A stretch of 64,000 nucleotides of DNA from Candidatus Saccharimonadota bacterium (GCA_028289125.1 JAQGGZ010000004.1:1-64000); one strand, 5' to 3'. Positions 7,441 through 17,132 are shown, counted from the first letter of the stretch. A program made the numbers and translations. The notes: generated by a model not told the origin, from the sequence alone.

Positions 7441-7911
7441 CTAGATGTTAACGCACTGTTTGACATAGCCGGTAGCATCGTTTGAGAGCTTGGCGTAAAT
7501 CAAGGCGGCAGTACGGGTAGTACCTGCGACAGTCTTACCGTTGGTAATGTCGACGTCACACTTGGCCTTCGTGAAGAACTGGGCTGACATAGTGTCGGCG
7601 ACGGTAGTCGTACCTGCACCAGCCGTGACGGTTACCGTCTGGATGGTGGAGTTCGTGTCGTTGTTAGCTGCGGCCTTGATGGCTGCAACATCGGTGCTGG
7701 TCAGGATCTGACCACCCTTGTTGTTCGAAACTTCGCTATAAGCCGTAACCAGGCCGTTAGCTTCCGTTTGGATACGGTTGTTGCGAGCGTTGCGCTGCAG
7801 GTTTGGTACCGCGATGAATACGACGACCATGATCAAACCGGCGATAGCCAATACGATCAGGACTTCGATAATCGTGAAACCTTCGTTACGTTTTTGTAGT
7901 TGCTTTAGCAT
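7441..7911 (-). CDS. Major type IV pilin
   Basis: 156 residues. Leader RNEG followed by FTIIEVLIVLAIAGLIMVVV, the canonical class III signal with Glu +5, then QRNARNNRIQTEANGLVTAY continuing the alpha-1 spine. Two cysteines (near 133 and 154) could form the C-terminal disulfide loop. Size, simple composition and position at the end of the pilMNO-pilBTC operon, ahead of a strong terminator, point to the main structural subunit. An AAAGGGGG ribosome-binding site about 10 bases before ATG suggests heavy translation. Pili would act in attachment or twitching on a host surface, which is inference from the presumed epibiotic lifestyle. Confidence 0.9.
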   Translation of the reverse strand: MLKQLQKRNEGFTIIEVLIVLAIAGLIMVVVFIAVPNLQRNARNNRIQTEANGLVTAYSEVSNNKGGQILTSTDVAAIKAAANNDTNSTIQTVTVTAGAGTTTVADTMSAQFFTKAKCDVDITNGKTVAGTTRTAALIYAKLSNDATGYVKQCVNI

Positions 7912-7998
7912 GTTGCAAATGCCCCCTTTGCATTGTTTTAACTGCTTGTGCTTGCATGATACCCCTTATGGTTATTAAACGCAAGCATTTACACAGTT

Positions 7999-9228
7999 TT
8001 ATACGGAGAAGTTGCTGTTGCCTGCCAAGCCATAGATCGGCAGCAGTACGGCGGCGACGATGACGAACGCCACGACCCCTAGTAGGACCATCATGACTGG
8101 CTCGATGATGGATGAGATAGTGGCGATCTGGTTATCGACTTCTTTCTCATAGTATTCAGCTGCTTTCTCAAGCATCTGCTCCATGGAGCCGGACTGTTCA
8201 CCGATCTGCAGCATGCTTGGGACCAATGGCAGGAAGTTGGAATCGTTGCCGACGGCCTCGGCCAATGACTTACCGCCCTTCACTTTCTCAATTGCGTGCA
8301 CGATGGAAGCTTCTAAGTGGACATTGTTGACGGCCTTACTGGTGATTTCGAGCATCTGTAACAACGGCACGCCGCTGGCGATAAGGGTCGTACCAGTACG
8401 CGAGAATCGGGCCATATACAATTTCATGAACAATGAACCTACCGGTGGCATCTTCATCTTCAATTTGTCCATGACGAACCGACCGCTATCGGTCTTTGCC
8501 CAACGGCCAATCGCTACGGCCCCACCGATGAAGGCGAGGATGACGACCCACCAGAAGTGGATGACGAAGTCTGACAAAGACAGTAGAGCCGTGGTGATGA
8601 ATGGCAACTTCGCATTCGGGATACCTTTGTACAAGGTACCGACCTGCGGTAATACGGTGACGACCATGAAGCCGACGACGCCCACCATGATCACAAGCAC
8701 GATGATCGGATACATCATCGCTCCCTTAATCTTGCTGTTCAAGTCAGCGTCTTTTTCCTGCTGCATTGCAAGGCGTTCAAGCGCTCCGTCAAGAGTACCC
8801 GAGGTTTCACCGGCGGCGATCAGGCTGATATATATCTGGTTGAATACCTTGGGGTATTTCGCCATCGAGGTAGACAAGGTGGAACCGGCCTCGATGTCAC
8901 TGAGCAACTGGTTCAGAATGACTTTTAGGGGCTTGTTCGTAGTCTGGCCGTTGACGTTGCGGAGGGCCTGCATCAGGGGCAGACCGGCGTTAATCAATGT
9001 GGCGAGCTGACGACTGAAAAGCACCCGGTCTTTTGCCGGGACACGATTCTTGAAGCCGCCAAGTAAGGGTATGTTGAACCCGGAGCTCTCAGACAGCTTG
9101 ATATCGGTCGGCACGAGGCCTTCGCCACGGATAAGACGGACGGCCGCCCCTTCACTGTCGGCCTGGACGTTCGCTCTGACCTGCTTGCCCGTTGTCGGAT
9201 TACGGGCGGTGTATGTGTACGTTAACAT
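7999..9228 (-). CDS. pilC: Type IV pilus inner-membrane platform protein PilC
   Basis: 409 residues, the usual length. Two tandem GspF/T2SF domains (about 70-190 and 270-395) with the hallmark FSRQLATLINAGLPLMQALR and a second FSRTGTTLIASGVPLLQMLE. Three transmembrane helices are seen near 170-195, 220-240 and 375-400. PilC links the PilB and PilT motors to the growing pilus. It starts 7 bases after pilT. Confidence 0.95.
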   Translation of the reverse strand: MLTYTYTARNPTTGKQVRANVQADSEGAAVRLIRGEGLVPTDIKLSESSGFNIPLLGGFKNRVPAKDRVLFSRQLATLINAGLPLMQALRNVNGQTTNKPLKVILNQLLSDIEAGSTLSTSMAKYPKVFNQIYISLIAAGETSGTLDGALERLAMQQEKDADLNSKIKGAMMYPIIVLVIMVGVVGFMVVTVLPQVGTLYKGIPNAKLPFITTALLSLSDFVIHFWWVVILAFIGGAVAIGRWAKTDSGRFVMDKLKMKMPPVGSLFMKLYMARFSRTGTTLIASGVPLLQMLEITSKAVNNVHLEASIVHAIEKVKGGKSLAEAVGNDSNFLPLVPSMLQIGEQSGSMEQMLEKAAEYYEKEVDNQIATISSIIEPVMMVLLGVVAFVIVAAVLLPIYGLAGNSNFSV

Positions 9229-9235
9229 CTGTCTG

Positions 9236-10303
9236 TTACTCTCTCATCATCCGGTTCATTTCGTCGATATCGATCGCGAAGGTTCGGGCTTCATCGAAGC
9301 TGATGGTGCCGGCGTGGACCATGCTGACCAAGGTCTTGTCCATCGACTGCATACCGAACTCGGCACCGGTCTGGATGACAGCGTCAAGCTGGTGCGTTTT
9401 GCCTTCACGGATGATGTTGCGGACGGCTGGAGTGGCGATCAGGATTTCAGCGGCGGCGATACGCCCACCACCGATGACCGGCACGAGGCGCTGCGAACAG
9501 ATGGCCATCAGGATGTTGCTCAACTGCGAGCGGATCTGCGGCTGCTGATGCGGCGGGAACACGTCGACCATGCGGTCGATGCTCTGAGCGGCCGAGTTGG
9601 TGTGCAAGGTGGCGAAGACAAGGTGTCCGGTCTCGGCGATGGTGATGGCAGCGGCGATGGTTTCGAGGTCACGCATCTCGCCGATCAAGACCACGTCAGG
9701 GTCCTGGCGCAAGGCTGAACGCAAGGCGGCCGAGAATGAGTACGTGTCATAGTGGACTTCACGTTGGACGACGACTGACTTGCGTGATTTGTGCAGGTAT
9801 TCGATCGGGTCTTCGATGGTGATGATGTGGCTGGAGCGCTCGGTATTGATCTTGTGCAGCAAAGCGGCCAAGGTGGTACTCTTGCCGGAACCGGTCGGAC
9901 CGGTCACCAGGACCAGACCGCGTGGGTACTCGGAGAACTTCTGGATGATGGCTGGTAGCCCCAGCTGTTCAGTCGTGAGGATTTCGTTTGGAATGAGACG
10001 GAGCGCAGCTGCCAGATTGCCTCTCTCATGGAATGCATTGACCCGGAACCGCCCCAGTTCACCGAAGGCGAAACTGAAGTCGAATTCTTTGTCTTTCAAT
10101 AAGATCTGTTTCTGGTCTTCGTCCAGGATGGTGAAGATCAACGTCTCGACAGTCTCTTCTGTCAGCACTTCAGCACCGGATACGGGAGCCAGGGCACCGT
10201 CGACGCGGAGCATCGGTGGCAGGCCCACCTGCAAGTGCAAGTCAGAGGCCTTCTTCTTTACGACCTCTTCCAGTAATATTTCGATTCTTGGTTGTCCTTG
10301 CAT
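9236..10303 (-). CDS. pilT: Type IV pilus retraction ATPase PilT
   Basis: 355-residue hexameric AAA-type secretion ATPase that powers pilus retraction. Walker A GPTGSGKSTTLAAL near 128, Asp box around DPIEYLHKSRKS, Walker B with RQDPDVVLIGEMRD near 200 and the His box TGHLVFATLHTN are all intact. The N-terminal PAS-like domain KKKASDLHLQVG is typical. Adjacent to pilB and pilC. An active retraction motor implies twitching or pilus-mediated DNA uptake. Confidence 0.96.
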   Translation of the reverse strand: MQGQPRIEILLEEVVKKKASDLHLQVGLPPMLRVDGALAPVSGAEVLTEETVETLIFTILDEDQKQILLKDKEFDFSFAFGELGRFRVNAFHERGNLAAALRLIPNEILTTEQLGLPAIIQKFSEYPRGLVLVTGPTGSGKSTTLAALLHKINTERSSHIITIEDPIEYLHKSRKSVVVQREVHYDTYSFSAALRSALRQDPDVVLIGEMRDLETIAAAITIAETGHLVFATLHTNSAAQSIDRMVDVFPPHQQPQIRSQLSNILMAICSQRLVPVIGGGRIAAAEILIATPAVRNIIREGKTHQLDAVIQTGAEFGMQSMDKTLVSMVHAGTISFDEARTFAIDIDEMNRMMRE

Positions 10304-10330
10304 GTCCCGCCCTTATGATAATTTCTTTGT

Positions 10331-12151
10331 TTATGCGCTGTCGGCCGAGGCGACGCGGTTAACTTCGCTGAGAGTGGTCCGTCCGGCCAGGGCTTTGAAG
10401 TAGCCGTCCTGGCGCATGGTGACCATGCCCTCCTCTTGCGCTGCCTGCTGTATTTCCGTACTGGTAGCCCGTTGCAGGATCAGCCCCTGGATACGCTCGC
10501 TGATGTCGAACACTTCGTACACACCCATTCGGCCTTTGTAGCCTCCCGGTGTCTCCGGACTATCCACGCCCTTGGTTAAAGTATAAGCACTATCACCCCT
10601 TAATGGCAAGCTTTCGTAGCCAAAATCTTTGGCGGCGGCGGCCATCTTTTCGGCAGTTTCGGGCAGATACATACCCAAAGTCTCATGGATGGCGGCCGCC
10701 TCGACGGCATCCGACTGATATTGCTCGACGTTCTTACCGTTACGCCGCACTAGGCGCTGGCCGATGACGGTGTGGACAGTACTGGCGATCAGGAACGGCT
10801 CGATACCCATGTCGAGCAGACGTGGCAAGATACCGGCCGCTGAGTTGGTGTGGAGCGTGCTGAACACCAGGTGTCCGGTCAGGCTGGCCTGAACAGCCAA
10901 TTCGGCCGTTTCCTTGTCACGGATTTCTCCGACCATCACGATATCGGGGTCCTGACGCAGGATAGAACGCAAACCGCCGGAGAACGTCAGTCCGACGTCG
11001 GCGTTGACCTGGATCTGGTTGACGCCTTCCATCTTGTATTCGACCGGGTCTTCGAGGGTGACGATATTGACCGAGTCGCTCTTCACTTCCCCGAGCAGGG
11101 CGTACAGACTGGTCGACTTACCCGAACCGGTTGGACCGGAGGTCAAAACCATGCCGTTGGTGCGCTCCAAACCCTTCTTGATGGTGCGGAGGGCGCGGCC
11201 GGTGTATCCCATGTCCTCGAGCATCAGGCTGGTGCCGGATTTGTCGAGGATACGAATGACCACCTGCTCACCCCAGACGACCGGGCTGATCGAAATACGC
11301 AGGTCGATGTCCTTGCCACCGACGCTGATGGTGAATTCACCGTCCTGGGGGATACGGTGTTCATCAATCTTAAGGTTAGACAGAATCTTGATGCGCGAAA
11401 TCAGCGGCGGTTCGGTCGCTTTCGGGAGCTTCATGATTTCACGGAGGATACCGTCGATACGGCAGCGGATCTTTAGTTCGTTCTTCAGGGGCTCGATGTG
11501 AATGTCGGAGGCGCGGTTTTTGGCGGCATACTCAAGAATCGTGGAGAGTGCCTTACTGATCGGCGAGTCCTGGACGATGGTCTTGATGTTGTCATCAGCT
11601 TTAGGGCTACCGATAGCGCGGTTCAAGCCTTTGCCTTCAGGTTTCTCCTCGACGATCACAGGCGCGGCAGTCATACTGGCAATCTCGTCACCGACTTGGT
11701 CGCCAATGTCATTACTGTATTGGTGCAAGACGTTACGGATACCCTCTTCGCTGGCGGCATAGACTTTTAGTTGGCGACCGATCTTGTTGCTCAAGAAGTC
11801 GACGGCCTGGACGTTTTCTGCGTCGAGCATGGCGACGACGAGCTTGTGCTGCATCTCGCCTAGCGGTACGGCCATATAGCGTTCAGCGATGTCGGCCGGC
11901 ATCAGCTCGAGCACTTTAGGGTCGACTTTGGCATCACTCAGGTTGACGTATGGGACTTTGGTGACATGAGCGATCGTCTTCGTCAGCTGCTCGTTGCTGA
12001 CCTTGCCACTGCTGAGGAGGGCGCTGATGAGCGGCGCCTTTGACTCCTGGGCTTCGGCACGGATAGTATCGAGATCGGCTTGAGACAGCACCTTGTCTTT
12101 GACAAGGGCTTCTTCAACCTGCTGCTGGGCCGTGACAGATAAGACGCTCAC
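10331..12151 (-). CDS. pilB: Type IV pilus extension ATPase PilB (GspE family)
   Basis: 606 residues. The N-terminal MshEN/T2SSE-N domain (about 15-150) is followed by the ATPase core with RASDIHIEP, Walker A GPTGSGKSTSLYAL near 345, Asp box DPVEYKMEGVNQ, Walker B RQDPDIVMVGEIRD and TGHLVFSTLHTN. Drives pilus polymerisation. The zinc tetracysteine motif that follows the His box in most PilB/GspE proteins is absent: the equivalent stretch is RLVRRNGKNVEQYQ, with no cysteine. GTG start with AAAGGAG upstream. Confidence 0.94.
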   Translation of the reverse strand: MSVLSVTAQQQVEEALVKDKVLSQADLDTIRAEAQESKAPLISALLSSGKVSNEQLTKTIAHVTKVPYVNLSDAKVDPKVLELMPADIAERYMAVPLGEMQHKLVVAMLDAENVQAVDFLSNKIGRQLKVYAASEEGIRNVLHQYSNDIGDQVGDEIASMTAAPVIVEEKPEGKGLNRAIGSPKADDNIKTIVQDSPISKALSTILEYAAKNRASDIHIEPLKNELKIRCRIDGILREIMKLPKATEPPLISRIKILSNLKIDEHRIPQDGEFTISVGGKDIDLRISISPVVWGEQVVIRILDKSGTSLMLEDMGYTGRALRTIKKGLERTNGMVLTSGPTGSGKSTSLYALLGEVKSDSVNIVTLEDPVEYKMEGVNQIQVNADVGLTFSGGLRSILRQDPDIVMVGEIRDKETAELAVQASLTGHLVFSTLHTNSAAGILPRLLDMGIEPFLIASTVHTVIGQRLVRRNGKNVEQYQSDAVEAAAIHETLGMYLPETAEKMAAAAKDFGYESLPLRGDSAYTLTKGVDSPETPGGYKGRMGVYEVFDISERIQGLILQRATSTEIQQAAQEEGMVTMRQDGYFKALAGRTTLSEVNRVASADSA

Positions 12152-12166
12152 GAGTGGTATGCTCCT

Positions 12167-12415
12167 TTATTGATCTGAGCCGAACGGACTGATGTTATTA
12201 CTGTCTCCGATTTGGACTGACTGTGCCGGATTGACGCTGCTGCTGTTGAAGTATTTCTCGCTCGGAGCCTGGAAGTCAGCCGTGATAACATCGACCTGCT
12301 CGACATTCTGCTGGCGATTGCTGGGCGTGACGAATATCTTGTTGGAGATAAGGAAAGATAGTACTCCGCTGACGACGGCGATTATGGCGATGGTAGCGAT
12401 ATCTTTTTGCTTCAT
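12167..12415 (-). CDS. Small membrane-anchored protein of the pilus operon
   Basis: 82 residues: a short N-terminus, one transmembrane helix (about 7-27, IATIAIIAVVSGVLSFLISN), then an extracytoplasmic tail rich in Ser, Asn and Gln. Start codon overlaps the pilO stop (TAATG). It occupies the position where pilP is found in Proteobacteria (between pilO and pilQ/pilB), but it has no lipobox and no recognisable PilP fold. Possibly a lineage-specific alignment-complex component. Confidence 0.7.
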   Translation of the reverse strand: MKQKDIATIAIIAVVSGVLSFLISNKIFVTPSNRQQNVEQVDVITADFQAPSEKYFNSSSVNPAQSVQIGDSNNISPFGSDQ

Positions 12416-13092
12416 TACTTGATTACCTTCGTTGAGATATTAAGTGACTTGGCTGGTTGGTAGAACGTCTGGGCGTTGATGAGCATGACGATGTTGCCGC
12501 TTTCACTGGCCGTAAAGGTCAAGCTTTGGACCTGGATAGGCCGGATAGAATGCTCAAACGAGCCGATCATTGCCTGCACGTTGGTATATGGACCGGTGAC
12601 GGTAACTGCGAATGGTATCGGTTGTGGCGTCGGGGTCGAACTGGACTGGTTCTGTGCCTGGTTTACCTGATCGTCGGTGCCGGTGATGTTATCGATCTGC
12701 AAGTTCTGAGCGACTACCAGCTTTTCGACGCTGTTGGCCAGCGCTGGAAAGTCATAGCTGCTCGGCAAGGCATCGAGGACGATCTTTGAATTGACCCCGT
12801 CGAGCGGTCCTGTACCGGCACTGCTGCCACCGAGGATGTTCGTGGCCTTCTTATTGAAGACATTGTAGGAATCGCTCAGGCTCTTGGTGGCGTTAAGGTC
12901 GGCTTCCAGTTGCTTGACGGCGGCTCGCTTGGCTGTAATTACCCGGCCTTGGTAGGCCGCTTGGCTGACAAGGGTCTTGGTAGCGATAGCGCTGAAGATG
13001 ACGATGAAAGCTGCAGCTCCGGCGGCGATTACGACCGTGCTGTTCGCCCGGCTGATCTGTAGACGCTTCGATGAGAGGGATGGTTTTGCCAT
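12415..13092 (-). CDS. pilO: Type IV pilus alignment protein PilO-like
   Basis: 225 residues: basic N-terminus, one transmembrane helix at about 20-43, a coiled-coil (ITAKRAAVKQLEADLNATKS) and a ferredoxin-like C-terminal domain with PIPFAVTVTGPYTNVQAMIGSFE, typical of PilO/GspM folds. PilO pairs with PilN to align the pilus machine with PilM. A longer reading with 17 extra residues exists, but GGAG eight bases before the ATG at 13092, and the pilN stop just upstream, support the shorter start. Assignment rests on structure pattern and gene order. Confidence 0.85.
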   Translation of the reverse strand: MAKPSLSSKRLQISRANSTVVIAAGAAAFIVIFSAIATKTLVSQAAYQGRVITAKRAAVKQLEADLNATKSLSDSYNVFNKKATNILGGSSAGTGPLDGVNSKIVLDALPSSYDFPALANSVEKLVVAQNLQIDNITGTDDQVNQAQNQSSSTPTPQPIPFAVTVTGPYTNVQAMIGSFEHSIRPIQVQSLTFTASESGNIVMLINAQTFYQPAKSLNISTKVIK

Positions 13093-13093
13093 A

Positions 13094-13744
13094 TTAGTTG
13101 CTCCCTTGGGCCTGGAATAAGTTTGATGGGTCACCCGTGACACCGGCCGGAATTACGAGACTGACGTTTTCTGAGCTTTGGAAGATCTTGGGGTCGAAGC
13201 TGAACGTCAGGCCATAGTGGGCGCTATCTTTGTCGCGGCTGAATGAAGCCAGGACGACGTCACTGAAGGCATTGGCGGTGGTGTCGCCGTTTTTGTACTT
13301 GGTGGACTTAAGCGTGTCAGTGAAGACGTTGACGACGTCGAGGCTCGGTGCATTACCGCCCATGGTCACGGTGTTGGCCGTGAAGTCGACGGTCAGGTTG
13401 CTGATCTTAGCACTTGTCGGAGTCACCTGCCCGATATACGTGAACAGGCGCGAGGACACGACTTTCTGGTCGTGTAAATCAGTCAAGGTGTTCAGTTGGT
13501 TCTGGACCGTAAGTATCTTGTTGAGGTTCGGTGTATCTTTCAGCTTCTTACTGTTCTCGGCGATTTCGCTCTGGAGGCCATTTAAAGTGGATTTTTGCAC
13601 GACTTTGACCGTAGTGAAAGCCAGAACAAGCACGACCAAAGCGACTGCGCTCAAAACAACGGACGCAAGCGTCACCAGATGCTTCAAGCGCTGGGCTTTG
13701 ACGAACTGCATCTTGACGTCAGGGAGGAGGTTGAACTGGATCAT
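13094..13744 (-). CDS. pilN: Type IV pilus assembly protein PilN-like
   Basis: 216 residues. The N-terminus MIQFNLLPDVKMQFVKAQR matches the PilN segment that binds a groove of PilM (the xxINLLP motif). A transmembrane helix (about 24-46), a coiled-coil and a ferredoxin-like periplasmic-type domain follow. ATG overlaps the pilM stop (ATGA), so PilM and PilN are translationally coupled. Confidence 0.9.
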   Translation of the reverse strand: MIQFNLLPDVKMQFVKAQRLKHLVTLASVVLSAVALVVLVLAFTTVKVVQKSTLNGLQSEIAENSKKLKDTPNLNKILTVQNQLNTLTDLHDQKVVSSRLFTYIGQVTPTSAKISNLTVDFTANTVTMGGNAPSLDVVNVFTDTLKSTKYKNGDTTANAFSDVVLASFSRDKDSAHYGLTFSFDPKIFQSSENVSLVIPAGVTGDPSNLFQAQGSN

Positions 13745-14784
13745 TCTGCGCGCTCCGCTAGGCCGACGGCGACGCCGAACTGGTTAGAAACCGCTGCCAG
13801 CTCATTCTGACGATCAGCTGCGAATACGACATTGCGCCAGGCGTTGCCGATTTCGATGTTGAGCCCGAACTTATTAGCCAGGTACAGAGGGAATTCCGGA
13901 ATCGTCGAGGCTGAGCCGGTCACGATGATGCGGTCAAGCTTCACTTCTGGGTAACGGGCCTGGAAGAACTTAAGGGATTTGTCGACTTCACCGACAAGCA
14001 CATCGACCGTACCGATGATAGCCTGATAGACCTGCCCTTCCAGCTTATCTTTGATCACACCGAACTTGTTGACGAACTGCTCAGCCTGCTTGTCATCGAT
14101 GTTGAGGTTCTGGCTGGCTGATTTGATGATAGCTTCCATACCGGTTGGAATGGAGCGTGTCAGACGCGGCGCATCGGCCATCGTGATGACGATGTCAGTA
14201 CTGTTATGGCCCATGTCGATAATCAACTGCGGCTGAGCGGTGCCAGGAGCGACCAAGGCCCGTGGCAAGGCGACATTGTCAGGCTCGAAAGCGATGACGT
14301 TCAGGCCGATGGACTCGATCAGGTCAAGACGTTCTTCAACGAACTTATTGGTAACGCTACTGAGGACGATTTCGACCTTGGTGCGATCCTTCGGGGAGTC
14401 ACCGATTAAGGCCCAGTCGATTTTTGATTCGGCCGGCGGGGTCGGAATCAGTGAATCGGCTTGGAAGTGAATCGCCTTCCCTAATTCATTGACCGGCAGA
14501 CGGTCGAAGTCGGCTACCGTCGTAAACACGCGGCTTGAGGGCAGTCCGACGGCTACGTTCTTCGTGGTGACACGGGCTTCACGGACAAGATTGGCGATGG
14601 CATCGGCTAGCTTCTGTTGGTCGGCTTTGGAATCGCTCAGGGCGATCTTTGTGTCGACAGGTACATAGGCGTATTTGACTAATGTCTTAGCGCCGTTGCT
14701 GCCACTACTTAATTCAACCAGCCGTATCGCCGTCGTACCGATGTCAAGACCGAAGAAGGACGATACCCCACTCAATATGCTCAT
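13741..14784 (-). CDS. pilM: Type IV pilus actin-like protein PilM
   Basis: 347 residues, FtsA/actin-like fold. FFGLDIGTTAIRLVEL is phosphate-1, IDMGHNSTDIVI phosphate-2 and DRIIVTGSASTIPEFP the adenosine motif. PilM is a cytoplasmic ATP-binding ring that couples PilN to the PilB/PilT motors. The longest reading would start at 14817, but the promoter box at 14795-14803 lies inside that extension, and ATG 14784 with GGGAG just before it is preferred. First gene of the pilMNO-x-BTC-pilin operon. Confidence 0.93.
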   Translation of the reverse strand: MSILSGVSSFFGLDIGTTAIRLVELSSGSNGAKTLVKYAYVPVDTKIALSDSKADQQKLADAIANLVREARVTTKNVAVGLPSSRVFTTVADFDRLPVNELGKAIHFQADSLIPTPPAESKIDWALIGDSPKDRTKVEIVLSSVTNKFVEERLDLIESIGLNVIAFEPDNVALPRALVAPGTAQPQLIIDMGHNSTDIVITMADAPRLTRSIPTGMEAIIKSASQNLNIDDKQAEQFVNKFGVIKDKLEGQVYQAIIGTVDVLVGEVDKSLKFFQARYPEVKLDRIIVTGSASTIPEFPLYLANKFGLNIEIGNAWRNVVFAADRQNELAAVSNQFGVAVGLAERAE

Positions 14785-14794
14785 AATTACTCCC

Positions 14795-14803
14795 AGTATA
14801 GCA
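14795..14803 (-). promoter_or_regulatory. Extended -10 promoter of the pilM operon
   Basis: Minus strand TGCTATACT, ten bases before ATG 14784; the short leader still contains GGGAG. This is probably the main promoter for the pilus machine genes. Confidence 0.7.
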
Positions 14804-14840
14804 TGAGCGTTATCCAATCATGCAATTTTTTTGTTATGTT

Positions 14841-17132
14841 CTACAGCGTCGGCGGCAGTGATGTAATCGCGTCGTATGGCTGTTGACCGGATTCGGTTGA
14901 AATGCCGCTGTTAGCCAGCCATAGTTCCGGAGTGTAAACAAATGACTCGGCCGCAGCACGGGGTGTGGCACCGACCGGTATGAGGTTGCCGTAGGTACGA
15001 CCAAGCCGGATATTCTCGGCAGCGACCGCTCCATAAAACGTCAACGGTCGGTTACAGGTAACGTAGGTGCTAATGCCTGTGAAACCAGTACTACACGTGA
15101 ATACGGTTCCCTTGCCTGCCACGCCCTGGGCTTGCGCTATATAGATGCCGTGCAGCTCGGTGACATTTGAATCGATGTACAGGTTACCTCTGACGATCAA
15201 CGTCAAGCGAGGAATGTTATTTGGATCAGTGTACGAACCGTAGAGGATGTTGGTGTTTATGTAGGCATTGCCGTCAATGACAAGGGTAATCTGACGGCCA
15301 TCGCCGTTGATCGTAGCATTGCCGCCAATACCGATTATCACGTTACCGGTGTACTTCTTGTAGTCCCCGTCGGCGAACCCTTCAAGGTTGGCTTTCGTAA
15401 TCAATGCACCACCAGTGACCGTCGCCTGCGCATTAGCCTTCGTGTAGTAGTCAGGCATACATGGCAACGACGTGTTGCCCAGTCGGCCGCTGGTGGCAAC
15501 ATTTGAAAATGTCAGGTTGTTCCCCGCCCCGGCAACACCCGGTGGCGTGGCTGTCGAACTGCTGCCATCGATCGAATTGACTGCCGACGCAAAGCCGATG
15601 ATGTCCCCGATAGCAAGCGCCGCCAACTGGCTGCCGGCGCCGTAGTAAGGACCGCCGTTATTCCAGCCCTTGATACCGGCACCGATGGTGTCCGTACAAG
15701 TCGTTCCCTGCGTAAACCCGGCTCCGGCGATGATGTCGCCTCCGACATTACTGAAGTAAGGGTAGAAAGCTGCATCAAAGCTCGTGCCACCACCACAGAT
15801 CCTGTTGCCGATCGCACCGTTGTTACCGAAGTAAACCCTGTATTGGCCGGCAACGGTTATCGCGGTAGCCGGAACGGTCACGGTCGCACCGACCAGGTTG
15901 CCGTTGACATCGACTGACGTGGCGATGCCGGTCTGTTGGAACACCTGTGTCTCGGTCGGGCCGACAAGCCGGACGACACGAACAGTATAATTGACACCGT
16001 TATTACGGGCCGACGTTGCGGCTCTCGTATCCTGATACTTGATAGAACTGGCAATCGTGAAGCTCTGGCCGGGCATGACTTGACTCGGGGTCAGTACGGC
16101 CGGATTCACACATTGACCCGAAGGGGGTGTGATCGTGACACAGCTATGATTACTTTCTCCTCCTCCTTGGCTGAAATCTCTAACCACGGCTCGAGGATCG
16201 TATGCCGTCCAGGAGCATACCTTACCGGCATTCACCTGTGACGCAGGTATAGGAACATCTTGGATTCCATAGCCCGGCGCATTCCCTCCATTCCCCACGT
16301 TAACGAATGAATTGGTTGACGGCCACGCGGCGACGCCACCGCTTCCGAACTGCGTACGATCCCCAAACTGGAATGAAGCCGTATTCGGCCCATTATTGTG
16401 GATATTGTAGTAGAAGCGAGCGGTCTCACCAGGATATACGTTTGTATTGGGCGTAGAGGACCAGGAAGAAAGATTCCAGTTAACCGTAGGAATGTCTATG
16501 AGCCCGGCATGCCACCCGACCGGGTTACCACACTCGATACGGAGTCCGTACAGCACCTGGGCGGTATTGTACGGGTTTAGGAATATGATGGATGGTGCCG
16601 TTTCGTTATAGCCGAGGGTGTAATAGGCGTCGTCGTTCTGCGGTCCTTGGTAAAAGGAGTTCGTGTAATACGTGTAGTTGGTATTCCAGTTGATCAGCCC
16701 TTTTCGTTCGTAATCAAAGACGCGGTTACGCCACTCATTGAAGCGGTTACAGGCCTCATACTTATTGATGCCACCAGGGTTTGAATTGTCTGGCGCGACT
16801 CCTAACATCGTCAGGACGATGAAGGCCGCACCCGTCGCGTGCTGGTTGTTAGGGAACGCTGCACAGTTAAGGTAGCTCCCGATCATGTTGGTGAACTGCG
16901 TCGCGTTACTGACGTAAATACCACCAGGTATGACGTCACCACCGCCCTGGTTGTAGTGACCCCAATCAAAGTATCCGTGCCAACACTGAGTACCGGTCTC
17001 GCCGACACAGTCGTTGGCCGACACGGCGAAAGCCGGTTTGGTGAAGCCGATGACCGCCACGGCCATAACGGCGATAGCCAGCATGCTCACCATAATGACA
17101 TGCAACCGGGTGTGGAGGCCTACGCGTCTCAT
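14841..17132 (-). CDS. Large exported protein upstream of the pilus operon
   Basis: 763 residues with a clear Sec signal peptide (helix about 13-33, cleavage after AFA). Residues about 40-220 are rich in Trp, Tyr and Asn. Residues about 350-450 resemble Ig-like or beta-sandwich material (VLTPSQVMPGQSFTIASSIK). Residues about 590-720 form a repetitive beta-helix-like stretch (GNATINGDGRQITLVIDGNA, LTLIVRGNLYIDSNV). No membrane anchor at the C-terminus. Not recognised as a named family. It is translationally coupled to the upstream TPR protein and stands directly before pilM, so a role as secreted or pilus-associated adhesin is plausible but unproven. Confidence 0.6.
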   Translation of the reverse strand: MRRVGLHTRLHVIMVSMLAIAVMAVAVIGFTKPAFAVSANDCVGETGTQCWHGYFDWGHYNQGGGDVIPGGIYVSNATQFTNMIGSYLNCAAFPNNQHATGAAFIVLTMLGVAPDNSNPGGINKYEACNRFNEWRNRVFDYERKGLINWNTNYTYYTNSFYQGPQNDDAYYTLGYNETAPSIIFLNPYNTAQVLYGLRIECGNPVGWHAGLIDIPTVNWNLSSWSSTPNTNVYPGETARFYYNIHNNGPNTASFQFGDRTQFGSGGVAAWPSTNSFVNVGNGGNAPGYGIQDVPIPASQVNAGKVCSWTAYDPRAVVRDFSQGGGESNHSCVTITPPSGQCVNPAVLTPSQVMPGQSFTIASSIKYQDTRAATSARNNGVNYTVRVVRLVGPTETQVFQQTGIATSVDVNGNLVGATVTVPATAITVAGQYRVYFGNNGAIGNRICGGGTSFDAAFYPYFSNVGGDIIAGAGFTQGTTCTDTIGAGIKGWNNGGPYYGAGSQLAALAIGDIIGFASAVNSIDGSSSTATPPGVAGAGNNLTFSNVATSGRLGNTSLPCMPDYYTKANAQATVTGGALITKANLEGFADGDYKKYTGNVIIGIGGNATINGDGRQITLVIDGNAYINTNILYGSYTDPNNIPRLTLIVRGNLYIDSNVTELHGIYIAQAQGVAGKGTVFTCSTGFTGISTYVTCNRPLTFYGAVAAENIRLGRTYGNLIPVGATPRAAAESFVYTPELWLANSGISTESGQQPYDAITSLPPTL

